A stretch of 64,000 nucleotides of DNA from Pseudoxanthomonas sacheonensis (GCF_010093305.1 NZ_PDWS01000003.1:280076-344075); one strand, 5' to 3'; counted from the stretch's first letter, positions 21,964-31,070 are shown. The notes: a model not told the origin generated them from the sequence alone. Made by a program: numbers and translations.

Positions 21964-22332
21964 ATGGATTCTTTACTGGTAACGGCGTTGACCACGCTCG
22001 GCTACTCGTTCCCGGAACTGCTGGCCTGCGCCATCGCCCTGGCGATGTTGTGGAGCGCGGCGCGCCCGGGCAAGGCGCGACAGCTGGGCCTGATCGGCAT
22101 CGGCCTGATGCTGGGCTGCGCGGTGCTGCAGCTTGGGCTGGGGCTTTACCAGAACTGGGTGATCAGCACCGCCGCCGATTCCGCCACCCAGATCAGCACG
22201 ATCTTCGCGCGCCTGAGCGCCGTGCACATGTTGATCAACTGCGTTTCGCTGGCGGGGTTGGTGATGATTGCTTGGGGGTTGTGCAAGGCGACGCGGCAAG
22301 CCGAAGCGACCACGCGTGCCCCAGGGCAGTAA
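21964..22332 (+). CDS. Small inner-membrane protein downstream of aroE
   Basis: The 122-residue protein has three hydrophobic stretches (about residues 12-30, 38-58 and 86-106) and a short polar C-terminus. I do not recognise a family. An AGGAG sits just before the ATG, which is 11 bp after the aroE stop, so co-transcription with aroE is likely. The central loop QNWVISTAADSATQIST is probably periplasmic. Confidence 0.65.
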   Translation: MDSLLVTALTTLGYSFPELLACAIALAMLWSAARPGKARQLGLIGIGLMLGCAVLQLGLGLYQNWVISTAADSATQISTIFARLSAVHMLINCVSLAGLVMIAWGLCKATRQAEATTRAPGQ

Positions 22333-22507
22333 TCGGCGGTGAAGGCTGTGCGTGCGATCCTCCGCACCGCATCGTCGCCTTACCGCCGCACGGGATAGTT
22401 CGCGACCGCATACCTCGTTGCCGATGCGGAATAAGCAGCGAAGGGAAATCTGAAGTCCTGAGCCAGCGATGCCGATACGACCGCCATGTTTGCGCTACGA
22501 TCGGGCC

Positions 22508-23284
22508 ATGAGGAAATCGATCGTCCTGCTCGCGCTGATCTGCGCATTGTCCGCATTGCCTGCGCAAGCGCAGCAGCAGTTCAAGGTGCTGGTCGCGGCC
22601 ATTCCCAACAAATACCACAACGACTACATCACCGTGGCCAGGCCGTCGTTCGAGCAGATGGCACGGCGCCACAATTTCGAAATGGTCTGGGCATGGGACA
22701 CACGCCCTTTCGACGGCGACCTTTCGCAGTACGCCGCCATCGTGTTCCTCAACACTCCCGGCGCGGAGCTGAGCGAGCCGCAGCGCAAGCGCTTCCAGGA
22801 CTACATCCATGCCGGCGGCGGCTTCGTGGCCGTGCACAAGGCCATCGCCACCGCTCGCGAATGGACCTGGTACGAGCATCTGGTGGGGCGTTCGTTCCGT
22901 ACCCATCCTTATATCCAGACCGGCGTGATCGACGTGGTGGATCGCAACTTCCCGGCCACGCTGGGATTGCCGGACCGCTGGCTATGGACGGACGAATGGT
23001 ACGAATACGACGCGCCCTATTCCTCCGACCTGCATGTCGTGATGAACGTGGATGAGTCCAGTTACGATCCCACCCTGATCTGGCCCGGCCAGAAAGCCGA
23101 AGGCATGGGCAAATCGCACCCGGTGGCGTGGTACCACTTCTTCGAGGGCGGCCGCAGTTTCGTCACTGCGCTGGGGCACACGCCAGAGCTGTACAACGAC
23201 CGGCTTTATCTGGATCACCTTTACGGCGGCATCTACTGGGCAGCCACGGGACGCGGCATCGTCGCGGAAAAGTCTATTCCGTAA
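22508..23284 (+). CDS. Exported ThuA-domain protein
   Basis: The start is MRKSIVLLALICALSALPAQAQ, a clear signal peptide, giving 258 residues; the ATG 39 nt upstream would hide it. The remainder is a ThuA fold (trehalose-utilisation-like, class I glutamine-amidotransferase-like) with YAAIVFLNTPGAELSEPQ, GGGFVAVHKA in place of a catalytic nucleophile elbow, and the conserved DEWYEYDAPYSSDLHVVMNVD and KSHPVAWYHFFEGGRSFVTALGHT. Such periplasmic proteins are often linked to sugar metabolism but rarely tested. It converges with the DUF4380 gene. Confidence 0.85.
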   Translation: MRKSIVLLALICALSALPAQAQQQFKVLVAAIPNKYHNDYITVARPSFEQMARRHNFEMVWAWDTRPFDGDLSQYAAIVFLNTPGAELSEPQRKRFQDYIHAGGGFVAVHKAIATAREWTWYEHLVGRSFRTHPYIQTGVIDVVDRNFPATLGLPDRWLWTDEWYEYDAPYSSDLHVVMNVDESSYDPTLIWPGQKAEGMGKSHPVAWYHFFEGGRSFVTALGHTPELYNDRLYLDHLYGGIYWAATGRGIVAEKSIP

Positions 23285-23314
23285 CCAGCATCCGCGCTGG
23301 TCGGCCGCTGCCGG

Positions 23315-24367
23315 TTACGGCGCCTCTTTCTTCTGGTCGCCGCAAAGATTCTCAAGCTCCATCCGTTCCGCCGCCTCTCCGCACAGGAACGCCACCTGCG
23401 CCTCGCGCGTATACGCTCCGTCGTACGGCATCGCGGTCCACCACTCCACCGCTTCCATCTCTTCGCCCGGCTTGAGCGTGCGGTAGGGCGCATGCACCTC
23501 CATTTCCAACAGTCCCGCGCTCGCATCGGCGGGTTCGTCCAGGTAAAGCTCCACCTGGCCCTGCTCGGGATGGATCTTCGAAAGAGGATGATGCCGGAAC
23601 CGGATCAGGAAAAGCTGGCCGCTGGCGAATCCGGCCATCCAGCCCGCGGAGGGCTGTATCAGGACCTTGCCGCGCCGGGCGCTCATGCCTTCCTCAAGCG
23701 CCGATCTGTCCAGCGAAAACAGGCCGCGCTCCACGCGCGGCAGCAAGGGCCCTATCGTCTGTTCGGTGGAAGCCTGCACGCGCACGTCCTGGTCGCCGGT
23801 CACCGGCACATACACGCGTGTGTACGAAGGAGTGCGTGTGTTGAACCACAGATCCCACGCGATGTCGGTATTGCGGATATTGCGTGCGGTGGCGCGGACT
23901 TCCACGGTATCCGGCCTGTCGACAGACAACTGGAACGTCTTGCGCAGGCGCACGCCCGAGACCGGACTGTCCACGCCTTCCAGGACCAGGCGCGTCGGCG
24001 TTCTCTCCACAATCCGGGTATCGGCGAAAGCCAGGAACGGATCCGGCGGCCAGTTCGCCCGGGCTTCGCGGCGTGAGGGATTGGCATCCTGATGCACCCA
24101 CCACTGGCTTTGCGGACCCACCCATACATCGTGGCCGAGGTAGCCGATGTCGTCGGCCGTCGCGCTGACTTCTGGTTTGGGCCGAGTGGCCAGCGGCTCG
24201 CCGGTCTTCAGCAGGTTGGGACGGCCTTTGAGCGAGAATGCCAGGCCGCGTCCTCCCAGCTCAGGGGTGACCTCCAGTGCGATAAGGCCATTCTCCAGGC
24301 GAACGGTTTCGACCGCCGAAGCGGCCATCGGCATGCAGAGTGCGGCTATCGCCAGCCAGGACTTCAT
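23315..24367 (-). CDS. Exported DUF4380-like protein (aldose-epimerase-like fold predicted)
   Basis: The start is MKSWLAIAALCMPMAASAVE, a signal peptide, giving 350 residues. The N-terminal VRLENGLIALEVTPELGGRG resembles the opening of DUF4380 and galactose-mutarotase-like beta-sandwich proteins, and a Trp/His-rich strand (DVWVGPQSQWWVHQD) follows. No catalytic residues can be assigned. A role in periplasmic sugar binding or epimerisation is only a fold-based guess. It converges on the ThuA gene across 30 bp that hold a small palindrome. Confidence 0.7.
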   Translation of the reverse strand: MKSWLAIAALCMPMAASAVETVRLENGLIALEVTPELGGRGLAFSLKGRPNLLKTGEPLATRPKPEVSATADDIGYLGHDVWVGPQSQWWVHQDANPSRREARANWPPDPFLAFADTRIVERTPTRLVLEGVDSPVSGVRLRKTFQLSVDRPDTVEVRATARNIRNTDIAWDLWFNTRTPSYTRVYVPVTGDQDVRVQASTEQTIGPLLPRVERGLFSLDRSALEEGMSARRGKVLIQPSAGWMAGFASGQLFLIRFRHHPLSKIHPEQGQVELYLDEPADASAGLLEMEVHAPYRTLKPGEEMEAVEWWTAMPYDGAYTREAQVAFLCGEAAERMELENLCGDQKKEAP

Positions 24368-24476
24368 TGGATCCGCTCCGATTGTCGGTGTGATGTCGGT
24401 GTGATGCCGCGGCGATCCTGTCGCTGCCGGCGTGAAAGCATCGCTCTGGCCGAGCGCGCCTGCAAATGCCGCGCGA

Positions 24477-25775
24477 TTACAGCAATCCGTCGCGCTTGAC
24501 CGCCAGATACTTCTCCACCAGCGCGGCGGGCAATTCTTCGCTGCCCACATCCAGCACCATCACCCGATGGCTGCGCAATGCTTCGTGCGCGGCGGTGCGC
24601 TGCTCCAGGTAGCGGGCCACGGCGGCGGCGCGGATGGCGCCAGGCAGATCGTGCACTTCGTCGTTCATCGCCTGGTCCAGCGCGCGCTCGCGCAGACTGG
24701 CGACGCAGACCAGATGCCGCTTCTGCAACAGGCGTACGCCGGCCAGCAGATCTTCGATGTCCTCGTCGCGCACGTTGGTGACCAGCATCACCAGCGAACG
24801 CTTGCGCTGGCGCAGCGACAGCTCGGTCGCGGCAGCCAGGTAATCGGTGGCCACCGGCTGCGGCTGCAGGCTGTAGCTGGTGCGCAGCAAGGTGTCGATG
24901 CTGGCCATGCCGCGCTTGGGCGCGACCCAGCGCGATTCGCCGCCGCTGGCGAACAACCCGACCGCATCGCCCTGGCGCAGCGCCAGGTAGGACACCACCA
25001 GCGTCGCGTTCAAGACATGGTCGAAATGCGCCAGCTCGCCCTCCTGCGCCATCATGCGGCGGCCAGTGTCGACCATCATCACCAGCTGCTGGTTCTTCTC
25101 GTCCTGGTACTCGCGCGAAATCAGCTTGCGCGAGCGCGAAGTCGCCTTCCAGTCGATCTGGCGCAGACTGTCGCCGACCCGGTATTCGCGCATCTGGTTG
25201 AAATCGGTGCCTTCGCCGCGGCGGCGTTTCAGGTGCGCGCCGACCAGCCGCGAAGCCTGTTCGGCGCTGAACAGCGCGAACTTGGTCAGCGGCGCGAAGT
25301 TGGGATAAACACGCACCCGCTGCGGCGTGCCGACGATGCGCGATTGCCGCCAGAGCCGCAACGCCGACGCCAATCGCAATTGCACTCCGGCGAACGTCGC
25401 ATCGCCGCGCGCGGTGGGACGCAGGCGGTAACTGAAAGTGGACGCGGTGGCCGGCGCCAGCTTCAGGCGCTTCGGCAGGCCTTGCGCAGGCCATCCGCCG
25501 GGATGCAGGTCGAACAGGTCGATGCGTTGGCGCGACATCGATTCCACGCGCAGAGCGACATCGCGTTCGATGCCCAGCGGCAGAGCTTCAGGAATTTCGC
25601 GCGAGACCTGCGGAGTTGGACGGCGGCGCAGGAGCAGGCCATCCAGTACGGCGAGCAAGGCAAGGCCGGCGCCGGCCAACAGCCAGGCGAGCAAGGGCAC
25701 GCCCGCGAACAGCACGGCGAAACCAGACAGGCCCCACAGCACCAGCAATCCGATAAGCAGTGGTGCAGGCCTCAA
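24477..25775 (-). CDS. DUF58 family protein, last gene of the MoxR operon (TTG start)
   Basis: The 432-residue protein has two membrane helices near the N-terminus (about residues 4-45), then a region ending in the DUF58 signature RRRGEGTDFNQMREYRVGDS followed by RQIDWKATSRSRKL, and a vWA-like domain with VMMVDTGRRMM. DUF58 proteins pair with MoxR AAA ATPases. I place the start at TTG 25775 (RPAPLLIGLLV), 8 nt after a GGAGG. That GGAGG belongs to the last hairpin of the adjacent repeat array. An ATG further upstream would add 34 residues encoded by the repeat, which is unlikely. Internal methionines would remove both membrane helices. Confidence 0.88.
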   Translation of the reverse strand: MRPAPLLIGLLVLWGLSGFAVLFAGVPLLAWLLAGAGLALLAVLDGLLLRRRPTPQVSREIPEALPLGIERDVALRVESMSRQRIDLFDLHPGGWPAQGLPKRLKLAPATASTFSYRLRPTARGDATFAGVQLRLASALRLWRQSRIVGTPQRVRVYPNFAPLTKFALFSAEQASRLVGAHLKRRRGEGTDFNQMREYRVGDSLRQIDWKATSRSRKLISREYQDEKNQQLVMMVDTGRRMMAQEGELAHFDHVLNATLVVSYLALRQGDAVGLFASGGESRWVAPKRGMASIDTLLRTSYSLQPQPVATDYLAAATELSLRQRKRSLVMLVTNVRDEDIEDLLAGVRLLQKRHLVCVASLRERALDQAMNDEVHDLPGAIRAAAVARYLEQRTAAHEALRSHRVMVLDVGSEELPAALVEKYLAVKRDGLL

Positions 25776-25803
25776 AGCAGCTCCCTCCTTTGAAAAAGGA
25801 GGG
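25776..25803 (-). promoter_or_regulatory. Hairpin carrying the Shine-Dalgarno of the DUF58 gene
   Basis: On the minus strand the mRNA reads CCCUCCUUU, loop UUC, AAAGGAGGG (positions 25803 down to 25783), a perfect 9-bp stem. The 3' arm contains AGGAGG, which lies 8 nt before the TTG start. The ribosome binding site is therefore paired in the predicted hairpin. The same palindrome is present in each unit of the array. Confidence 0.7.
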
Positions 25804-26319
25804 TTGGGGAGGATTTGCTCTTCGCGGCAGTGCCCGAAAGCAAAGTCAAAAGCAAATCCCCCTCGGTCCCCCTTTTGCAAAGGGGGAAGTGGGAAGCGTG
25901 CGCTGCGGACGGCGTCATGACCACCCCCTCCTTTGAAAAAGGAGGGTTGGGGAGGATTTGCTCTTCGCGGCAGCGCCCGAAAGCAAAGTCAAAAGCAAAT
26001 CCCCCTCGACCCCCCTTTTGCAAAGGGGGAAGTGGGAAGCACGCGCCGCAGACGGCGTCATGACCGCCCCCTCCTTTGAAAAAGGAGGGTTGGGGAGGAT
26101 TTGCTCTTCGCGGCAGCGCCCGAAAGCAAAGTCAAAAGCAAATCCCCCTCGGTCCCCCTGTTGCAAAGGGGGAAGTGGGAAGCACGCGCCGCAGACGGCG
26201 TCATGACCGCCCCCTCCTTTGAAAAAGGAGGGTTGGGGAGGATTTGCTCTTCGCGGTAGCGCCCGAAAGCAAAGTCAAAAGCAAATCCCCCTCGATCCCC
26301 CTTTTGCAAAGGGGGAAGA
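25785..26319. repeat. Tandem array of a 143-bp repeat, about 3.7 copies
   Basis: Units begin at 25785, 25928, 26071 and 26214, exactly 143 bp apart, and differ by only a few bases; the fourth ends near 26319. Each unit holds a CTCCTTTGAAAAAGGAG palindrome, GGATTTGCTCTT with its inverted partner AAAAGCAAATCC, a CCCCCTTTTGCAAAGGGGG palindrome, and about 40 bp of linker (AAGTGGGAAGCACGCGCCGC). The array occupies the whole gap between moxR and the DUF58 gene. Since 143 is not a multiple of three, it creates shifted 82-83-residue frames on both strands, none credible as genes. Single relatives occur at 39462, 44301 and 56610-56776. Confidence 0.95.
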
Positions 26320-26349
26320 CAAGCCAGGCAAAAGCGGCGCCGTACGGCT

Positions 26350-27363
26350 TCATTTCCGCGGCGCTTCCACCTTGGCCAGCAGCGCGTGCAAGGCGTCGTC
26401 GGGCGACTGGCCTTCGATCTGCAGTTCCGGCGACAGGGTTATGCGGTGCCTCAGCGCCGGCTTGGCGATTTCGCGCACGTCGTCGGGGGTTACGAAGTCG
26501 CGGCCTTGCAGCACCGCCTGCGCGCGCGCCGCGCGCACCAGCGCGATGCTGCCGCGCGGGCCGGCGCCCAGCGAGATGCCCGGCCACTTGCGGGTGGCGG
26601 CCACGATGCGCACCGCGTAATCGATCACCTGCTCATCCACGATGACTGCGGCAGTACCACGCTGCATGGCCACGATGTCGCTGGCGCCGAGCACGCGGCG
26701 TACCTGGGAGAGATCGAAATCGCCTGCGCTGCGGCCGGTGGTGATGGCGTCGACCATGCGCTTTTCGTCGGCAAGCTGCGGATAGTCGATCAGGATCTTC
26801 AGCAGGAAACGGTCCAGCTGCGCTTCCGGCAGCGGATAGGTGCCTTCCTGCTCCACCGGGTTCTGCGTGGCCAGGGCGAGGAACGGCGGCGACAGTTCGA
26901 AGGGCTTGCCTTCGATGGTGACCTGCCCTTCCTGCATCACTTCCAGCAACGCGGACTGGGTCTTGGCCGGGGCGCGGTTGATTTCGTCGGCCAGCAGCAG
27001 GTTGGTGAAAACGGGGCCGCGACGGATCTTGAAGCTCTCGGTCTTGGGATCGTAGACCGCATGGCCGCTGACGTCGCTGGGCATCAGGTCGGAAGTGAAC
27101 TGCACGCGCGCGTAGTTGAGTTCCAGCGCCTGCGCCAATGCGCGCACCAGCAACGTCTTGCCCAGGCCGGGAACGCCTTCGATCAGTACATGGCCCCCGG
27201 CCAGCAGCGCGATGAGGATCTGGTCCAGCACCTCCGGCTGGCCGATGAAGGCCTTGGAGACTTCCTCGCGCACGGCGGCAGCGCGTTCGGCCAGCGCTGC
27301 GCCGGTAATGGCGGGCGCCGTATTCGCGGAGGCTGCAGGCGCGTTTGCGGTTTCATCGTTCAT
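26350..27363 (-). CDS. MoxR family AAA+ ATPase
   Basis: The start MNDETANAPAASAN overlaps the stop of the upstream DUF4350 gene (ATGA); the longer open frame lies over that gene. The 337-residue protein has Walker A EGVPGLGKT, Walker B LLLADEINRAPAKTQ, sensor-1 ATQNPVEQEGTYPLPEAQLDRF and sensor-2 GAGPRGSIALVRAARA. MoxR ATPases act as chaperones that mature or activate vWA-domain partners, here probably the DUF58 protein encoded next, after the 143-bp array. Confidence 0.94.
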   Translation of the reverse strand: MNDETANAPAASANTAPAITGAALAERAAAVREEVSKAFIGQPEVLDQILIALLAGGHVLIEGVPGLGKTLLVRALAQALELNYARVQFTSDLMPSDVSGHAVYDPKTESFKIRRGPVFTNLLLADEINRAPAKTQSALLEVMQEGQVTIEGKPFELSPPFLALATQNPVEQEGTYPLPEAQLDRFLLKILIDYPQLADEKRMVDAITTGRSAGDFDLSQVRRVLGASDIVAMQRGTAAVIVDEQVIDYAVRIVAATRKWPGISLGAGPRGSIALVRAARAQAVLQGRDFVTPDDVREIAKPALRHRITLSPELQIEGQSPDDALHALLAKVEAPRK

Positions 27364-28544
27364 ATGCGGTTTCTCAGCTGGATCAGAGTGGAAATGCGGT
27401 CGCGGAAAGCGGGCTTGTCGTGCGAGGACGGCGGCTGCAGCGCGGTTCTTATCTTGTCGGCGGAAATGTCCAGGCGCTCGGCGATCGCACCGATCTGGGC
27501 TTCGCCGGACAGCGCTGCGGCCACGGGATCGCGGCGGCGCAGGCGGGCCAGGAAAGAGTTGCGCACCGCCGCGTACAGCAGGGCGCGCTTGTTGTAACGG
27601 AACAGGTGTTCGCCGCTGGCGCGCACATGCTCCAGCAACGAGCGCCGCTCGGCCGGCGGCGATGGCCGCAAAGGGCCGAAGCGCTGCATGCGCAGCCACA
27701 GCCAGGCCAGCAGCGCCAGCGCCAGCGGCACCCATACCGGCCAGCCCTGGGTAAGCACGGTGCGGAACAGCGAGGGCATCTGCGCGGCGTAGACCAGGTG
27801 CACGGTGCCTTGGCCGTAGTTGGGCGCCAGCACCTGCCTTGCCAGCGCGCGATGCGGGCCGTCGCGCAGGCCGCCGGACTGGTCGTCTTTGACCATGCCC
27901 AGAAAACCGCTGTCGGTACTGCCTTTGTTGGTCAGGAAGTCGAAATCCGCCAGCACGTCCACATGGCCCTTGCCGTGCGCGAGCCGCGCGTACACGTAGT
28001 CGGCCTGCAGATCGCCCCAGGAAAGTTCGGGTTCGACTTCATCGAAATAAAAGCGGCGGCCGCTGCAGAATTCGATGTGGCCGTCCTGACCCTCCACCTG
28101 CAACGGTTCGCATTCCGGCGACTGGTCGCTCAGGAATATGCCGATGTCCTCCAGAATCGGAACGCCGGTTTCCTCGTCATGAATTGCCGGGAGTGGCGTG
28201 CGTACCAGCAGATGTCCGCCGCCGGCCACCCATTCCAGCAATCGGCGGGATTCCACCGGGGTCATGGTGCGCGGATCGTTGAGGATCAGCAGCGTGTCGT
28301 GCGCACCGAGCTGTTGGGCGGCCAGATTGAGGCGCTGACGCGATTCCACCTTGACCCCGTCGGCCTGCAACGCCTTCTTCAGCGCATACAGCGGGTTGTA
28401 GCCGGCTTCGCCGCGCGGCGGCAGCGCGATTTCGCGCTCCACTTTCTCGTAGGCATGCAGGAACCAAGCCACGCCGCCGCCAATCACCGCTGCGGCCAGC
28501 AACACGATCAACACGATGCGCGCGGCGGGGCCGAACCGGTTCAT
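27360..28544 (-). CDS. DUF4350 domain membrane protein
   Basis: The start MNRFGPAARIVLIVLL overlaps the upstream DUF4129 stop by ATGA. The 394-residue protein has an N-terminal membrane helix, a periplasmic DUF4350 region (EAGYNPLYALKKAL, GAHDTLLILNDPRTMTPVESRRLLEWVAGGGHLLV) resembling the GATase-like domain of ABC-associated Gld-type proteins, a second helix near residue 280 (VWVPLALALLAWLWL), and a cytosolic helical tail. It belongs to the MoxR-DUF58 operon, where such proteins are regular partners with unknown biochemical role. Confidence 0.85.
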   Translation of the reverse strand: MNRFGPAARIVLIVLLAAAVIGGGVAWFLHAYEKVEREIALPPRGEAGYNPLYALKKALQADGVKVESRQRLNLAAQQLGAHDTLLILNDPRTMTPVESRRLLEWVAGGGHLLVRTPLPAIHDEETGVPILEDIGIFLSDQSPECEPLQVEGQDGHIEFCSGRRFYFDEVEPELSWGDLQADYVYARLAHGKGHVDVLADFDFLTNKGSTDSGFLGMVKDDQSGGLRDGPHRALARQVLAPNYGQGTVHLVYAAQMPSLFRTVLTQGWPVWVPLALALLAWLWLRMQRFGPLRPSPPAERRSLLEHVRASGEHLFRYNKRALLYAAVRNSFLARLRRRDPVAAALSGEAQIGAIAERLDISADKIRTALQPPSSHDKPAFRDRISTLIQLRNRI

Positions 28545-30076
28545 GCCGCCCACCGGTAGCGTTGCTGCAGGCTGGACAGCAGATCGTCGAATTCTTCCTG
28601 CGCGGGCAACTGTTGCGCATAGGCCGCGTATTGCCACACGCGCACCATCCGTGCGAACAGGCTGCGGTCCTCACCGTCGGGCATCCGTCGCGAAGCGCGC
28701 AGGCATTCGGACTCGGTGGCGCCGGGCGGCAGCGCGACTTCGGCGCGCCGGGCCATGGTTTCCACGCTGGCGCGGTACAGCAGCGCCAATGCATGGCGCG
28801 GCTTGCCCTGCACCCACAACCGCCGCGCTTCGGCGGGCACGTTGTCGGGCAGGATTTCGGGGAGTTGAAGGGCCTCTGTTTCCACGTCCACCGGCAGCGG
28901 TTTGTGCCTGCGCAGCGAACCGCGCATCCATGGCAACCAGTGGCGCAGGGTCAGCAACAGGATCGCCACCAGTCCACCCACCAGTATCCACAGGCCCCAC
29001 TCGGCGATGAAGGCGAATACCTGGCCGAAACCGGACAGCCATGACATATCGCGTTGCGGCGAAGGTGGCTTGGGCTTGGGCTTGTCGCGTTTCTCCCACG
29101 TCACCTGCTTGCTCCTGGAATTGAGCAAGGGATCGCGATAGGCCTGGTCCACGGCCTTGCTGAAAGCGCGTTCGTCCACGCGCGCATCGCCGAACACGGC
29201 CGGCAGCGTCGGGGCTTCCTGCTTGGCCGGCGTGGCCGGAGCTTGCGCTTCCTGCGCGCGTGCGGGCGCCAAGCCGGCTCCCAGCAAGGCCAGCACCAGT
29301 GCGAATGGCGCGGCCGCGGCGGTCAGCCTTGCGCGCAATTTTCGGAAGGCGATCTCCACGTCCCAGGCTTCGATCTGGGTACGGCGGTTGAGGTAGAGGC
29401 CGAAGCCGGCGCCGACGAAGAAGGGTTCGATCACCGAGGTGGCGATCCAGACCAGTCCGTTGGCGATGATCTGCGCCCACCACTTGGGCTCTTCCACCAA
29501 GACATTCCAGATCAAGCGCAATGCTTCAAGCCAGTTGTCGACGTCCACGAAAAGGAAAATCGCGCCCACGCCACCCAGGACCAACGAAAGCTCGAAGTTG
29601 AGGCAGACAAGCGTCAGCAATGCCGCATTGCCGTACACGGCACCACCGAGCACGCGCCTTCTCTCGCGCAGACGTGCGCCCGTCACCCCTTCCAACAGGT
29701 CGATGGGTAGATACAGAGTGCGAGCTGGACTGAAGCGGCGCCAAGTGAGGTAGTGAAGCATCGGCTGCCAGCCCCAGCGCAACTGAGCCAACAGCGCTTC
29801 GCGCACGCTGGGAGTAGCCCCGAAGGTAGCGCGAGACACTACGAACAAGGGAATGCGGTCGAACACCGGCTTCAACCACCACATCAACAGACCGGCCAGC
29901 CAGATGGAATCGATAGCCCAGGCGGCGGCATTCAACGCGACGAACAGCGGTACGGTGACCAACAACCAGGGCTTCCATATCGCAGCCGCATGCCGGCGCA
30001 CCAGCGCCGTTCCCAATTCCACCGCTTCCCATGCCGAGCGCGAGCGCAGATGCACGGTCATCTGCTCAAGACGCAT
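28541..30076 (-). CDS. Polytopic membrane protein with C-terminal DUF4129
   Basis: The start MRLEQMTVHLRSRSAW overlaps the end of the SpoIIM-like gene by 11 nt. The 511-residue protein has several N-terminal membrane helices with an RLIWNVL-type amphipathic stretch, a segment ending APARAQEAQAPATPAKQ, a further helix (WGLWILVGGLVAILLL, about residue 370) and a C-terminal DUF4129 (ALALLYRASVETMARR, ECLRASRRM, RVWQYAAYAQQLP). DUF4129 proteins are typical members of MoxR-DUF58 clusters; in some homologues this domain is joined to transglutaminase modules. The biochemical role is unknown. Confidence 0.85.
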   Translation of the reverse strand: MRLEQMTVHLRSRSAWEAVELGTALVRRHAAAIWKPWLLVTVPLFVALNAAAWAIDSIWLAGLLMWWLKPVFDRIPLFVVSRATFGATPSVREALLAQLRWGWQPMLHYLTWRRFSPARTLYLPIDLLEGVTGARLRERRRVLGGAVYGNAALLTLVCLNFELSLVLGGVGAIFLFVDVDNWLEALRLIWNVLVEEPKWWAQIIANGLVWIATSVIEPFFVGAGFGLYLNRRTQIEAWDVEIAFRKLRARLTAAAAPFALVLALLGAGLAPARAQEAQAPATPAKQEAPTLPAVFGDARVDERAFSKAVDQAYRDPLLNSRSKQVTWEKRDKPKPKPPSPQRDMSWLSGFGQVFAFIAEWGLWILVGGLVAILLLTLRHWLPWMRGSLRRHKPLPVDVETEALQLPEILPDNVPAEARRLWVQGKPRHALALLYRASVETMARRAEVALPPGATESECLRASRRMPDGEDRSLFARMVRVWQYAAYAQQLPAQEEFDDLLSSLQQRYRWAA

Positions 30077-31070
30077 CGGCGTCTCCCGGCTGATTGCGCC
30101 CGCCGCGCCACAGCCATAGCAGCACCAGCGTCCACAGCACGCCCGATACCGAGTACTTGATCGATGCCGGAATGGATTGCGTGGACGACCAGAACGCCTC
30201 GATGAACGCCGCCACCAGCAACATGAAAGCGATACCCAGGCACAGCCTGGCGCCCTTGATGCCGCCGGCAACCAACGCATCGATGCGGGTGCGGCGGCCG
30301 GGAGCGATCAGATTGAAGCCCAGCCGCAACCCAGCGCCGCCCGCGAGCACGATGGCGGTCAGCTCGAACGGCGCATGGCCGGCTACGAAACGCCACAGGG
30401 GATCGGCGGAACCGATCTGCTGCAGGTGGCCGAACGCCGCGCCGATGCCTACGCCGTTGAGTATCAGCACCAGGATCGTGCCCACGCCGGCCAGCAATCC
30501 GCTGGCGAAAGTGCGCAGGCCGATGCTGATGTTGTTCATGATGTAGTGGCCGAACATGGCCCAGTCGGTCCCGCTTTCGCGCCCCAGCTTGTTGCTGTCG
30601 CTGGCCGGATCGTACATGCGCTCCAGCTGCGCCACTTCCTGCGGGCTCATCAGGCCGTGGATCAGTTCGGGATAGAACTGCAGCAGCACGAACATCGTCA
30701 CCAGCGGCACCACGAACAGCACCATGGAAGCCCACATGCAGCCGGCTTCGCTGCGCACCAAACGCGGGAAGTCGGCGAGCAGGAATTCGACTGCGCGCTG
30801 CCAACGCGGCGGCGGTGTGCGGTACAGCAGGTTGTGGCCGCGCTGCATCAGCGCCTGTAGCCGCGCGGTCACTACCGGGCTGTAGCCGCGCCTGCGCGCC
30901 AGCGCCAGCTGCTGGCACAGGCGCCGGTAGCGCGCGGGAATGTCTTCATCGCCGATTTCGCCGGTATTGCGTTCGGACAGCGCATGGTGCGCATTGCCGC
31001 GCGTTTCCAGCCAGTGCTCGAACTGTTGCCATTCGCGTTGATGGCGGGCGACGAATTGTTCCTGCCTCAT
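30066..31070 (-). CDS. Stage II sporulation protein M-like (SpoIIM) membrane protein
   Basis: The 334-residue protein starts with a helical cytosolic region (about residues 1-100, REWQQFEHWLE, CQQLALARRRGYSP) and continues with five or six membrane helices containing FGHYIMNNISIGLRTFASGLLAG and the conserved GHAPFELTAIVLAGGAGLRLG. Although named after a Bacillus sporulation factor, the SpoIIM fold occurs in many non-sporulating bacteria next to MoxR genes. Its ATG overlaps the stop of the RDD gene (ATGA). Confidence 0.9.
   Translation of the reverse strand: MRQEQFVARHQREWQQFEHWLETRGNAHHALSERNTGEIGDEDIPARYRRLCQQLALARRRGYSPVVTARLQALMQRGHNLLYRTPPPRWQRAVEFLLADFPRLVRSEAGCMWASMVLFVVPLVTMFVLLQFYPELIHGLMSPQEVAQLERMYDPASDSNKLGRESGTDWAMFGHYIMNNISIGLRTFASGLLAGVGTILVLILNGVGIGAAFGHLQQIGSADPLWRFVAGHAPFELTAIVLAGGAGLRLGFNLIAPGRRTRIDALVAGGIKGARLCLGIAFMLLVAAFIEAFWSSTQSIPASIKYSVSGVLWTLVLLWLWRGGRNQPGDADAS

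Noticed and set aside
25772..26309. Series of 82-83-residue open frames on both strands over the 143-bp array
   Set aside because: They arise from the repeat itself shifting frame every unit (143 is not a multiple of three). They have no ribosome binding site of their own and the same peptides appear in every dispersed copy.
25785..26319. Possible CRISPR array
   Set aside because: Units are 143 bp with no unique spacers; every part of the unit repeats. No cas genes are in the window.
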